Source: Mesodorylaimus sp. YZB2_4 (Eukaryota; Nematoda; Enoplea; Dorylaimida; Dorylaimidae). From it: DNA of 64,000 nucleotides. This document shows, piece after piece, positions 15,601 to 26,040 of the stretch. The notes under the pieces are model-generated. The model was given only the letters and a program-made list of their open reading frames with translations. It searched no databases and was not told the origin of the DNA. The position numbers and the translations under genes are program-made. The stretch lies in assembly GCA_030248295.1 (NCBI GenBank), contig JASANH010000850.1, forward strand, positions 620,001-684,000, read 5' to 3'. Position 1 is the stretch's first letter. Every line of letters starts with the position of its first letter.

Positions 15601-17906
15601 TTTCACGGATGCCTTTACCAGTTTGAGTGCCACATCACAATGTCTCTCCGCAATTTTGTACTTGTTCTTCGCTAATCTGACCAATATCATCACGTTCGGG
15701 GGTGTCATGAGCACTCTGCTGCACAATGAAATGGCAAGCTTACAGTAGTGCGCAGAGGAATACTCTTTCCTATTTTAATCCCTCCTTCCTTAACAGGGCA
15801 TCATCGAATCCATTCTGTCCGGAGTCATTTGCGGTCTTCTTTTTGGTCTATTTTCGGGTCAGCCACTCAATATCCTATCGTCAACGGGACCAGTTCTCAT
15901 TTTTGAATCATTATTTTACAAGTTCTGCTTGTAGGATCCACCATATCCAGTATCATATTTGTACCTTCTGTACCGTAGAATTACATTTTAGATCCCAAGG
16001 ATGGGAGTTCCTGCCTTGCCGATTCTGGCTCGGCATGTGGACGGCGGTCATGATCTTCGCACTGGTAGCCGTCGACGCGTCCTTCCTGGTGGCCTACATC
16101 ACACGCTTTACGGAGGAAGCGTTCGCTACATTGATCTCGATCATTTTCATCGTCGAGTCTTTCGTAGCTATGTCCAAGTTGAGATCACCAGGCAAAGACT
16201 TACTGCATGGCAACGGTGGAAACGCAAGTCACTCCAATTCCACTGGTAGTTTCGCTACGGTAAGGTGCCTACAGAGCTACTTCCGAGTTGAGGCACCGCT
16301 GTCATTTCAGATATTGGATCCCTGCTTGTGTCAATTCAACGGTCAGACCAACGGCGTGTACATTTCGGATCTCTCACGATTGGGTACTGTAGTAACTATA
16401 CATGCTGACTTTCTGAATCAACTTGCACCTTCGAATTTGAATTTCAGATTGCGCTGCCCAAAATGGGACCGCCTACTGCGCTGCATGTCCCGAAACCGCC
16501 ATCGCTAAAGCTGGCGAATCGTTTTTGTTCAGCGTACTCCTCTTCTTCGCGACATTTCTATTGGCATATGCCCTTCGTTATTTCCGTTCAAGCAATTTCT
16601 TCCCCAGCAAGGTGATATAATAGTGTCCACAGATTACCCAGCTTACAGATTGCTTTCATGATTCAGGTGCGAAGCATCATCTCGGATTTCTCGGTCTTCC
16701 TGTCCATCTTAATAATGACCGTGGTCAGCATTATCGTCGGTCTGCCAGTGAAGACGTTAGATGTGCCCAAGAAGTTCGAGGTACGCAATTTAGCAGCGAT
16801 CCTTGTCGCGATCCCCATGAGCACACTGCTGTTATAGCCGACCAAATCTGGTCGCTCGTGGATCATTTCTCCTTTGGATTCGATAGAGGCTTGGGTTCCG
16901 TTCGCCTGCGCAGTCCCGGCACTACTGCTGACCGTCCTTGTGGTTATGGATCAACAGATCACGGCTGTCATTGTGAACCGAACTGATAACAAACTGAAGG
17001 TAATTCGGAAGATTTTTTTATCTGCTAACGGTATAGCCAATTTCCAATTCCAGAAAGGATTCGGCTACCATTTGGATTTGCTGATCGTAGGAATAACGAT
17101 CGCCATCTGCTCTTTACTTGGCTTGCCATTTTTTGTGGCCGCCACAATCCTGTCTATTGCTCACGTCCAAAGCTTGCGTATGGAATCGGAGACAGCTGCA
17201 CCAGGCGAGAAACGTTTGTTCCTTGGAGTCCGTGAACAACGCGTGACCACGATCGGAGCCCACATCCTTGTCGGCTTATCAATTTTCTTGACCCCAGTTC
17301 AGCAGAAGGTACCACTGGCTGTACTTTTGGGAGTCTTCCTGTACATGGGTGTCAGCTGCTTATCAAGCCAGCAGGTAAATCAAAAGAGTTAGAAGGTTAA
17401 AGGGGGAGGGAACTCGCATCTTGGCATTAACGCGTGTCTTCTGTTCCAGCTAGTTCAGCGCCTGCTTCTATTTTTTATGCCCGTGAAGTACCAACCCGAC
17501 TACAACTTCCTTCGTTGGATTGCCCTACGACGCATTCACTTGTTTACTATTGTCCAACTTTCCGCTTTTGGCCTCTTGATGGCCGTGAAGTACACGAAAC
17601 CTGTGTCAATCCTCTTTCCAATTATGGTAAGCGTGTCGATGTTACCCTGCCACCCTTTGCGCTTACTTTTCCATTTAGCTCATCGTACTGGTGGGCGTTA
17701 GAAAACTATTGGATAGAGTATTCTCACAGAAGGAACTCTACGCCCTTGACGACCCGTTGCCGGCCTGGTCGTCACTCAAGAAACAGCGAATGCCATCGCG
17801 TGTGGTTGAGGCACGTCGAAGTACTCGTAATTCCATCAATTCTGCCATCCAAACCCATCGATTACTCACCCCCAACCCAGCTGCGATTATGAATCCTCCT
17901 AAATGA
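12690..17906 (+). CDS. SLC4 family bicarbonate transporter, Na+-coupled type (5' end unresolved)
   Basis: Plasma-membrane bicarbonate transporter that controls intracellular pH. Supported exons: 12961-13087, 13143-13303, 13360-13616, 14935-15327, 15382-15473, 15544-15733, 15797-15930, 15992-16259, 16311-16383, 16448-16611, 16667-16780, 16838-16999, 17054-17374, 17450-17626 and 17679-17906, about 953 aa, all in phase. An upstream exon ending at 12812 (DFLYENG, phase 1) joins exactly; its start is not fixed. The cytoplasmic domain shows [18 protein letters not shown] and [15 protein letters not shown]; the membrane part shows [39 protein letters not shown] and [10 protein letters not shown]. 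Several positions resemble NBC/NDCBE carriers more than anion exchangers, so Na+ coupling is inferred. Intron 15734-15796 starts with GC instead of GT. Intron 13617-14934 (1.3 kb) holds nothing I recognise. Confidence 0.93.
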
Positions 17907-18315
17907 GCGACTGGTGTGGTCTTTTAGATAAGAGATCAGATTATTTTGATCAGTGTGTTAATGAAGTGGACTAGAAAATATTCTGTTCTTATGGGTGATC
18001 GGGGTGCCGGAGCAATGCAACCCGGCGAGTCAAGGCTTAGGAGTGAGGCCGACACAGAAACTCAGACTGGAGCAGGCAAGTCTTACGACTATAATTACGG
18101 CTGAAACATCAACCCGAGACGTTGACGTTCCAGCCAGGGGAGATCGATTATTCTCTCCCACTCGCCACGACCTGCCTTGCTGGGGTTACATTCCTCCCAT
18201 TGCCAGAAGGAGCGACGACCTTTGGCAGGGGGAAGCCTTCCCTCCCCCCCCCCCCCCGTCACTCTTAGGAGGCCGCACCATAAGCAATGTGTACAGTGCC
18301 CGGTCACGCCGGTGG
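17907..18315. other. Intergenic, with a dispersed repeat copy and a poly-C run
   Basis: Region 3' of the SLC4 gene. It holds a copy of a dispersed repeat (18060-18190, listed separately) and a C homopolymer of about 15 at 18241-18258. There is no gene. Confidence 0.4.
18060..18190 (+). repeat. Dispersed repeat family R1, copy 1
   Basis: The stretch CAGACTGGAGCAGGCAAGTC followed by a GGCTGAAACATCAACC motif and an ATCGATTATTCTCTC motif recurs at 24228-24350. Its GGCTGAAAC core also matches the copies near 24940, 25880, 43900 (inverted) and 63460. It has no coding capacity. Confidence 0.75.
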
Positions 18316-18943
18316 CTAGCCAGGCGGATTTATGGATGCTGGCATAAAACGCCGAAATTCCGACGAACATGGGCACGGCCAGCGGCTCGACAGGGGCTTA
18401 CACCTCCACGGACGGCCCCTGAATTCGTGACGCAAATGCAACCCGGCTCCGTCCATGTCGGTGGCTGCGTTCTCGGGGTTCTTCCTCTCCTTCTTGAGTG
18501 TTTCGTGGAAGTTGTGCACCCGCTTCATCAGGGGGTACGCTTCCTACTCACGATCAGCCTTCTGCAGCAGCGCACGTTCTTCTTTCCCGATGGCCATGCA
18601 GATACCGCCAGCCTGCAGCAGCCCCTGAAATGAGAAGATTGTGCGCTGAAACAAACGAGCCAAATAAAAGGATTTGCGCAGCTTCAGGTTTCTCCGTTCC
18701 GTACTTGGATGCGGCCTGTTTTATCAGCGCTCCAAGCGATTCCGTTTTCGTCATCTTGTTCATGGCGCCGACGATCGGGAGCGCGTCTCGGGCTGCACCT
18801 TGGATCTTGTCCCCGAACGTCGTCGTTTCTTCGAACTGATGGAAGCCTTCCTTCAGAGTCGGGTCTAGAGTCGTTTTTTCGGCATCGGTGACAGTCTGTT
18901 GCACCTCCGTCGTGAGTCGACTGAACGCCATTTTGCCGAACAA
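18316..18943 (-). pseudogene. Degenerate endophilin-B-like (BAR domain) copy
   Basis: Segments collinear with the endophilin B BAR domain are seen on the minus strand. From 18943: SRLTTEVQQTVTDAEKTTLD, then ESLGALIKQAASKYGTEKPE. From 18624, after an acceptor AG: GLLQAGGICMAIGKEERALL. From 18540: YPLMKRVHNFHETLKKERKN, matching the family's PLRNF...KTIxKERK block. Breaks: a TAG stop lies in frame at 18546-18544 unless the adjacent GTGAGT is used as a donor; the junction between the first two segments has no GT donor that keeps phase (only a GC); the rest of the BAR domain and the SH3 domain are not found downstream. A relic or a fast-evolving truncated paralog are both possible; I favour a relic. 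Confidence 0.6.
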
Positions 18944-19488
18944 ATGACCACGTCTGGACGAACCTACCGCACGCTATGGGAGCTGATTGATGAACAACCA
19001 CGAACTGGATCCCACAAAGATCGGGCCTTTGAGCATGGAATGCAGTGTAACGTTCCCAACATGCATACTGTATTTCAGTAATGTATCAGATAGATGAAAC
19101 TTTCATCCAGATGCCTCGCCAGGACTCCTTCAGTTTTTCTCCCGGTCAGTCCACAAAATGTCGTCTTTGACGCCACCCCTGTATTTGTTGTTTCAGACAC
19201 CAGCGCAATTAGCTTTCTCACCAAACCCCCACGGGGTACCCCGACTTTTAATTAGTGTCATCGACAAATCGTTGGGCTGACAGCAAAAGTACAGAAGCAG
19301 AAGCTGGAGGAAAATCTGGAGGCTTGGATTACGGCGCGCTCATGATCAATCCCCTTGTCTCTGTTGTCAGAAACAATAAAGCTCCTGCCGTCTGTGCTGT
19401 GTTCCGTCTGTCACTCTCGTCAAGGAAAAATAATCCAGTTGGAAAAAGCCGAAGTATCAATTGGATCTGCGGGAATATGTGGCACAGT

Positions 19489-19650
19489 CATCATGTCATG
19501 TCATACTTTATCCACAGCCTAGCACTGTACAGCGCACTCGAGGGCATATTTGACAATCAATTTGTACCGAGGCGGGAGTCGAACCCTCCCCGATAAGTGC
19601 GCACATAGCGCGAGAGGCAGACGCCTACCCGCTAGGCCTCGACCCCAGTC
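19489..19650 (-). repeat. tRNA-derived SINE, copy 1
   Basis: Read on the minus strand it starts with a tRNA-like head: a box A-like GGCCTAGCGGGTAGGCG and a perfect box B, GGGTTCGACTCCC. An unrelated body (CCCTCGAGTGCGCTGTACAG) follows, ending in a short ATGAC-type tandem tail. A second copy lies at 20406-20572. The head may still bind TFIIIC, but the body and tail say retroposon rather than tRNA gene. Confidence 0.8.
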
Positions 19651-19753
19651 ACTGCAGTGGGCAGAGTTGTGGCGATTGGCATCATTATCGTTGGGGCAGT
19701 CTGTCGGCCACGAGAGCGTTCAGGCAATCTCATAAAGACAATGATTAGCGTAG

Positions 19754-20014
19754 ACCAGCAAAGTGCCGGTCGTTGTGAACTGCAGCGCGGGGGTCGGTCG
19801 GTCGGCGACGTTCGTGGCCTGCCAAATCGAGATCGAGCGGTTGCGCGAGACGGGTACTGTCGACCCGCAGGGCACCGTCCGACGTCTGCGAAATCAACGC
19901 TGCGGCGCCGTCCAGAACTACGTGCAATACACGTTCATCTGCCGAGTGCTCGTCGAGGCGGCGCGCCGATACTCGTACCCGAAGGACGGCAAAGTCTCGC
20001 CGACATCGACCTAG
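19754..20014 (+). pseudogene. Lone exon of a protein tyrosine phosphatase catalytic domain
   Basis: The open stretch codes TSKVPVVVNCSAGVGRSATF, the PTP signature C-x5-R-S with the catalytic cysteine and arginine intact, then ETGTVDPQGTVRRLRNQRCG and QYTFICRVLVEAARR, followed by a stop after a short tail. This is only the C-terminal part of a PTP domain. Asn replaces the usual His before the catalytic Cys. The expected upstream exons (WPD loop, substrate loop) were not found in the preceding 1.8 kb, which instead holds a SINE and the endophilin-like relic. The exon is markedly GC-rich against its surroundings. A possible acceptor (GCGTAG) lies at 19748-19753. It is likely a displaced exon or relic; it could also be the last exon of a gene with very long introns. 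Confidence 0.65.
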
Positions 20015-20405
20015 AAAGAGGGAGACTGAAAGCGATGAGCCGTGATCCTGATGACAACACTTGCTCCTTGTGTGCTTTGGTTCAGTGCGGTGCTTTCGAG
20101 AGCAGCATAAGTTCAATTTTGTACGGTGGGGTCGGATCTGTCATTGGAACGCCGTCGAGGAGGCACGAGACCACAGACCAACGTGCAGCACCAACAGCAT
20201 AGAAAAGTGGATGACAAGGTGCTGGCTGATACTTTCAAAATATAAGTAGTCACTGCTGTGTTGCGTGGAGAAGCAAAAAGAAATTAGAGGGAAAGGAGAA
20301 AAAGGGACCCACACCACAACTTGATCTCCGAAACAGCAGAACGCGCATTTTGGATTTCGAAAACGGCTAAACCAGTTTTTGAGCAATATTTTGCACATTC
20401 ATTAG

Positions 20406-20572
20406 CCATGTCATGCCATGCCATGCTTTATATATAGCCAAGCACCATAAGGCGCACTCGAGGGCTAAGGACTAATCATTTTATATCGAAGCGGGAGCCG
20501 AACCCTCCCCTGTAAGTGCGCACCCAGCGTGAGAGGCAGACGGCTTAATCAGCTAGGCCACGACCCTGGTCC
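20406..20572 (-). repeat. tRNA-derived SINE, copy 2
   Basis: Same family as 19489-19650. On the minus strand it shows a box A-like GTGGCCTAGCTGATTAAGCC, box B GGGTTCGGCTCCC, the shared body CCCTCGAGTGCGCC, and a tail of ATGGC/ATGAC repeats at 20406-20425. Matches to copy 1 run the full length. Confidence 0.8.
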
Positions 20573-22067
20573 CCAAAAGAGCCAAAATAGCTTATGCCCA
20601 AAATTTTCTGCATTTTCATTCCTAATCAAATTTCATTCCTATTGATTTCTAAGCGGCCAATGTTGTCTGTTTAGCATAGTGCGTCTGTGCGGCTGAACTA
20701 AACACAGGTCGAGATATCACTTAGGCGAGAGGTCAAATCGAGCCACCAGATTGAAATGTCCCAGTAGTAGCGCAGTCGCTATCACTGATGATGCGCTGTT
20801 TTGGGAATTAGCGATACAAAATGTACAAACATATCGAGGTAATCGATCTGCAAACGATAGCTTTTATTCGTATCGCGCCCGTTTTTTCTTTTAAACCTGA
20901 TGACATAGGAGAAAATTACCCGGTATGAGATAATTAGGTATTACGATAGGCAGGGAAAACTAGCATCCCTGATCCCTGTATGAATGTAATAATCGCAGGG
21001 ACATGATCTATGCTGTAGTGCTCACTCCAATTGTCTACGTCGCTCGGTACCTGACAAGCGGTAAATCCAGGAACAGGATTCCATAACTGCGAAATTTTCA
21101 TCTCAGCCAGGAAATATAAAAAACCAACGTGTACTGCATAAGATGCAGTAGGGTAGACACTAGGATACTGTTCCCGTATTTTCGGATGCCCTGCCATTTG
21201 ATCGCTAATTCACCCCTATATCGCATATCGGTGGATTTCGATCGGGTTCAGCAACCTTGACAATATGGATGCGGAATCCTAGTAGGTAGCTTCGAAAGTT
21301 TGTTAGCACAACTCTGCTCCCTATGCCTTTGAAGTCTATGTTCATGTTTTACCCATAAAAATGCGTAATGCGCACTCGAGGGACGTAATCACGAAATGAT
21401 TTCTGGTCGCGGAAGATAAATTTGGTTGATATTCGTGACGAATGTAGTAAGGGGATGTACGGGTAATTGTCATGCCTCATTGTGGTCGTTCACTGATTCG
21501 AGAGTGCTCTCCTATTCGGGTCTTAAAGTTCCGTCATCATGTAACTGTGCTGGTTGTCATACGCTTGGCCATCTATCCCGTGTTGCATACGCTAGTCCCT
21601 AGCATTCACATGGGTATCCCTTTAGGCCTGGAGGCAATAGACCTTTTGTCCGGAGGCAGCCTGCCTGCATACAATACACAAAGGTACCGCACTCTGCCGC
21701 TGATATCAAATTACCAGGCTTGACCTTTAGGAAAATTGATATTGCGCTGTAATTAGAAGAATATGGCCAACCTACATAATCATGTTTCGACACTGATCGA
21801 TTTCTAAATTTTTTGGCTTGAAAGTGCGCCTAAAATATGTGAAGGCAGTGCCGTCAACAAGTCAGACTGTATGCTGTGACGCCTCCTCCGAGGAAGGCGC
21901 AGCTGAGGACGCGGGTCAGACGCAGCAGAGGTCCATAAAATTCTTCACTGAGAACACAGAACGCGCGGTATGAGAACACATTTTCAGCGACGCCTCAAAG
22001 TTACGCATTTTGACTACTTCTTAAGATTACTGTACTACACTGACTAGAAGAAGCCGACCATTGCATC
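20573..22067. other. Intergenic region before the class A GPCR
   Basis: AT-rich, with only short open frames and no recognised gene. A phrase GCGCACTCGAGGG at 21369-21381 matches the SINE body and may be a small remnant. Confidence 0.35.
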
Positions 22068-23033
22068 ATGAATGATTCTGCAACCAGTTATTCTCAGTCG
22101 ACGTTTCTAGATCGTGCAATGCCCAGTGTTGTGAACATTGCCATAAGCATGCTCGGCATCCTTGCTAATCTAGCTGTGGTCGTAATGGTCATTCGTTCAC
22201 AACACCTGAGGCAAAATTGCAAGTACTTGCAGGCCGCACTGGCCGCAGGGGACACCATGCTCTGCCTGGGCCAAACAATCAATTCTGTTGGTGTCATTTA
22301 CTACGTGGCTGCCTCATCTCCGCGAATCGTCAGATGGAAGTGTTTATTGACTTCAACAGTCGCCACTCCAGCAGCCACTGCTGTCATGTTTTCGATGGTC
22401 ATAACGGCGTGCATAGCTCTCGATCGTTTTTTCGCTCTCTTATTCCCCTTCAAATATTGGATAGCCAATAAGTCACGCGTTTGTGCCGTGTGCACCTGCG
22501 TGGCCCTGGCCATAAGCTGTTCGTGTAGCGTGGCCGCTTGGTTGGACGTGGATCTGTACGATTATCCCGTCGGCTGTATCGGGGCGGCCAGTCGTAGCAG
22601 GAAATGGAACTCCTTGATCAACTATTTCAACAGTGGGGCGGGTGGCTTGGTCCTAATTGTGTATCCATTGACCATGATCATCATGAAGACGAAGACCAGT
22701 AAATTGGCCAAACATAAGGTTGGCCCGCGGCACTTGCACACAGCATATTCTATGAAGCAAGTGGAAGCAACGAGATCGATAACGTATGTCATTTTGGGCG
22801 GATTGCTGCTCTACGTGATTCCGAACTCGATAGTATTGATCTTGCGCTCAATGAGCATTAATGTGCCCAATGTGGCGAGATATTGTATCGGAATGAGCTC
22901 TTCGATACATCCCGGCATGAACTGCATATTCTACGTGTGGAAAGAACCGCGAATGAGAAGAGAATTCAAGAAGCTGTTTGGGAAAACGAGCACGAACGTG
23001 GTAGGCCCTGCTTTGGTTAGTACTCATCGATAA
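22068..23033 (+). CDS. Intronless class A (rhodopsin-like) G protein-coupled receptor
   Basis: A 321-aa orphan receptor in a single exon. Seven hydrophobic segments are visible. TM1 has the family Asn in GILANLAVVVMVI, TM2 the sodium-site Asp in AALAAGDTMLCLG, and the extracellular-loop Cys is in RWKCLL. The TM3 end is ALDRFFALLF, so the DRY motif is DRF. TM6 has LLLYVIPNSIVLIL with its proline. TM7 has IHPGMNCIFYVW, in which His replaces the Asn of NPxxY. An N-glycosylation site (NDS) sits at the N-terminus and a short basic tail follows TM7. It resembles nematode srsx-like and other divergent invertebrate receptors; the ligand cannot be read from the sequence. Lack of introns is unusual for this window and suggests retroposition or a lineage-specific intronless family. 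Confidence 0.88.
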   Translation: MNDSATSYSQSTFLDRAMPSVVNIAISMLGILANLAVVVMVIRSQHLRQNCKYLQAALAAGDTMLCLGQTINSVGVIYYVAASSPRIVRWKCLLTSTVATPAATAVMFSMVITACIALDRFFALLFPFKYWIANKSRVCAVCTCVALAISCSCSVAAWLDVDLYDYPVGCIGAASRSRKWNSLINYFNSGAGGLVLIVYPLTMIIMKTKTSKLAKHKVGPRHLHTAYSMKQVEATRSITYVILGGLLLYVIPNSIVLILRSMSINVPNVARYCIGMSSSIHPGMNCIFYVWKEPRMRREFKKLFGKTSTNVVGPALVSTHR

Positions 23034-23713
23034 GATTGCAAGAGCTCGCTGGGCTCGTTTAGCTTGATACAGGTGAAGCACAACAAACTACTCTAAATGA
23101 AGCGAGTGTCTGTTTCTTGCAAGTTCTGATTGCAGCCTCGGTAGAGCAGACATTATTTATGGGCTAAATGCTTCTTTATGGTTAATTTTAGGAAACGTCT
23201 CTCGGTATCGCGACCTATGTTTAGGTTGAACTTGTCCCTGATTTTTTGTAGTTTTCATTTAGCAGTGACTGCTTTGCAAAAGAGTTTCAACGCATGGTTC
23301 CTGAGTCCTCAGACTCGTGGCCTGGCTGGACTCTCACGCCAGGTGCGCACTTACTATCTGTTTTCTTTGAGAATGTAAACGCGGCACCATGGGCGATCCG
23401 AGGCCGGCAGCAACACTTGGATCGCCACGCAATGTCGACCTCACCACTCACAACAAACCCAGCCTTTTTCAAAATCTGCCTAGTGCACGCATATGTGCAT
23501 ATCTTGTTTAGTAAACAATCTAACTGTGCTATGGAGCAGACAATTGATTCTGCCATGCGATAAGTGATTCGGATCAGGGGCCGGCGATCCAAGTGTGCTA
23601 CCAGCTCTGGTGCGTACGTTCGCACCATGGGCGACGGGTGTGTACTGTATATTCCCAAAGAAAATAGATAATACGAGCGAGTATTCGAAAAAATGGTAAA
23701 TCATTTCGTGTAA

Positions 23714-23760
23714 CGTGCCCCTTCAACGGACATGAGCGTTTGGTGATGTGGTAAAACATG
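23714..23760 (+). repeat. Fragment of dispersed repeat family R2 (3' end)
   Basis: GAGCGTTTGGTGATGTGGTA and the preceding TGCCCCTTCA match the 3' end of the tRNA-like repeat at 25335-25490, so this looks like a 5'-truncated copy. Confidence 0.5.
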
Positions 23761-24227
23761 GACATGAACATGACGTCTCGTTGACCAGTCGACAAGCTCT
23801 ATCTTTTGGTAGTCTAGAGGGGCACATTACAACACCTACGCCATTTCATTAGGCTCATTAGGTGCATTTCCTAAGACCAGCAATTCCTTTGCATAGACAT
23901 AATGAAATGAATTCATGTTTGTTACAGCTTATTTTTTCGACGTACATCGATGTAGATCTCATTCGATTATTTCCGCGCTAGTGGCACATAATCAAGGATT
24001 TCACGTGATACAGACGACAGGCGCAAAGCTGCTTATGAATTTATAATAGCACATAGGTACTTCATGAAACTGGGGTTTACAAAACGCCAATATTCCATAA
24101 TCGTTTCAGGGCTGCTTGAAAGCAGGAATCCGTACAATAGACTGGAAAGATGCTAGGGGGCAAAATCAAGCCCAATGTAACCAAGCCTAGCACGCGTAGG
24201 AGGGAGGTGATCGACGGGACAAATAAT

Positions 24228-24370
24228 CAGACTGGAGCAGGCAAGTCTTGCGACTATAGTACGTACCTACGGCTGAAACGTCAACCCGAGGTTCATAACG
24301 AGGGGAGAATATCGATTACTCTCTAGCATTTGCCACGACCTCCCTGGCTGCGGTAACCAGACGACCTCAT
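24228..24370 (+). repeat. Dispersed repeat family R1, copy 2
   Basis: This copy repeats the copy at 18060-18190: CAGACTGGAGCAGGCAAGTC, the ACGGCTGAAACGTCAACCCG block, and ATCGATTACTCTCTAG. It carries small insertions relative to copy 1. Confidence 0.75.
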
Positions 24371-24929
24371 TGTCCCAAGATCGTCTGCCAGCCATCATTC
24401 TTTTGTCAAGGTCTGCATGTTCCTCCATGAGCTCTAAGGCGGGATCTGCGAGGTAGGGCCCTTTAGGCCAACATACGGCAGTCGATCGCTGGATGCCAAT
24501 TTTTTACCACTGCCGACAAGGTAATGACGGTCCAGCCAGGACCACCCCGCAAGACATTGTAGGTGGTCTGCCCATCGTGGGGTCTTAACGGAATCCATGT
24601 TGGTTTCGAAAGGAGAGTCGGCTCCTTACCACTAGCTGTTGATGAAGATTCCTGGATCCCTCTGGCAATTCGTATAAGGATGCTCGCAGTACACACACGA
24701 TTCATCGCGACTAGCAAAGTGTCAGAGTCTATAATTCCAACTTTTCGGTCCAAGATTGGGAGTTCGCCCATGGATAGCTCGTTTATCTTTACTAAAAGTG
24801 TAGATGCTAGGCAATCAACAGTGTTCAGATCCAGGTCTGGATTCTGTCAATGCCGCGATACCCCCAGAGCGTCTCTTCTGCCTCCTGTCATACTGAATCA
24901 CGCGGGTGTGATACGACTGGGGCCGTATT

Positions 24930-25085
24930 ACTCAAGGACGTGACCGCAAGAGCTTTTGGACCTCGCCAAAAACCCAGGGCTGCCTACCAAGCCTTCCGAC
25001 CTAGTACACGGCTGAAACGTCACCCTGACGGGTGACGCTCCCAGCTGCCAGCTCCGCGCAGAGTATCGATTGCCAGCCGAGCTTT
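24930..25085 (+). repeat. Dispersed repeat family R1, copy 3
   Basis: It holds CCAAAAACCCAGGGCTGCC, the ACGGCTGAAACGTCACCCTG block and a hairpin CGTCACCC-tgac-GGGTGACG, then ATCGATTGCCAGCC. Matching segments are found at 25880-26040 and, inverted, at 43890-44085. Confidence 0.7.
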
Positions 25086-25334
25086 TACAAGGGTAAGACC
25101 GGAAGTAACTGATTCATTCAAGAAGCTGTACGACCCAAATCCCGTACAGACAAACCAGATAAGGTCAATGAACTACGAACATCAGAAAGCCAATGCCTCG
25201 AGAATTACAAAGAAAACGGGAAGGACAAAAATTGAGGCCTCACCAGAGTGCGTCCTCTCACTGGTCAGCCAGGAGCAAAACGCAAGAAGAGCACTTCGAA
25301 AGCCTTTGGCTACTTGACCAGCTGGCCGCTTGAG

Positions 25335-25495
25335 ACCCCAGAATCTGGGCTTGCGGCCTGTTGGTTAGGTCTTTGTCTCTCACACCAGGTCCACAGTTAC
25401 AGGCGAGTGTTCGACTCGCAGCCAGTAAATCAGTTCTTGCGTGATGTGTCCCTTCACCCTCAAGCGCGCTGTAGCGTTTGGTGATGTGAAAACAG
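25335..25495 (+). repeat. Dispersed repeat family R2, tRNA-like head
   Basis: It has a weak box A-like GCGGCCTGTTGGTTAGGTC and a box B-like GTGTTCGACTCGC about 50 nt apart, followed by a body ending in GTAGCGTTTGGTGATGTG. The 3' end recurs at 23714-23760. A second tRNA-derived SINE family is the simplest reading. Confidence 0.55.
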
Positions 25496-25879
25496 GAAGA
25501 GAAACTGGGAAGAGGCGACAGCTGACAGAAGATAGTGCAGCATACAGTATATCCCATCATATGCGAGACCTACACACACCACCTGGTGATTCTTCACCAT
25601 TTGGTTGACCACATTCACTTTCTCTGTGCTTCCACCCTGTTTTCATGGAACATCTGGTTCGCTTGAACTGTTTCATTTTTTTCCTTGTCAGAACCAAATT
25701 CGCAGTAGGAGACTCTTTCAATGAAGGGATCTTTTGCACATGACCAGGCCTTTCCGCCGCGACCATGTCGGATGGACCCAACCACTCTGCCACCTACAAC
25801 TTTATCCTCGTTCTTTATAGCACAGCTAATCGTAAGGCGGCCCCAACATACAGTGCATCGGCGCTCCATATTTCTCACC

Positions 25880-26040
25880 TGATCGACACACGGTATGCGA
25901 CTGGAGGGAGTGACCAGCGGAGCTTTTGCACCACGCCCAACACCCAGGGCAGCCAACCAAGTCTTCTCACATGGACCATGGCGTGGTTGAAACATCACCT
26001 TGACGGGTGAGCCTAAGCTGCCAGCTGGATCGACTGCCAG
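25880..26040 (+). repeat. Dispersed repeat family R1, copy 4
   Basis: It holds CCCAGGGCAGCCAACCAAGT, ATGGACCATGG and CATCACCTTGACGGGTGAG. The same blocks in the same order are found inverted at 43890-44085. Confidence 0.75.

Noticed and set aside
19560-19650. A functional tRNA gene
   Set aside because: The tRNA-like head continues into a shared body and tandem tail and is repeated at 20406, as in a SINE.
24930-25085. Hammerhead-type ribozyme in repeat R1 (GAAAC near a hairpin)
   Set aside because: The CUGAUGA core and the required three-stem arrangement are not present.
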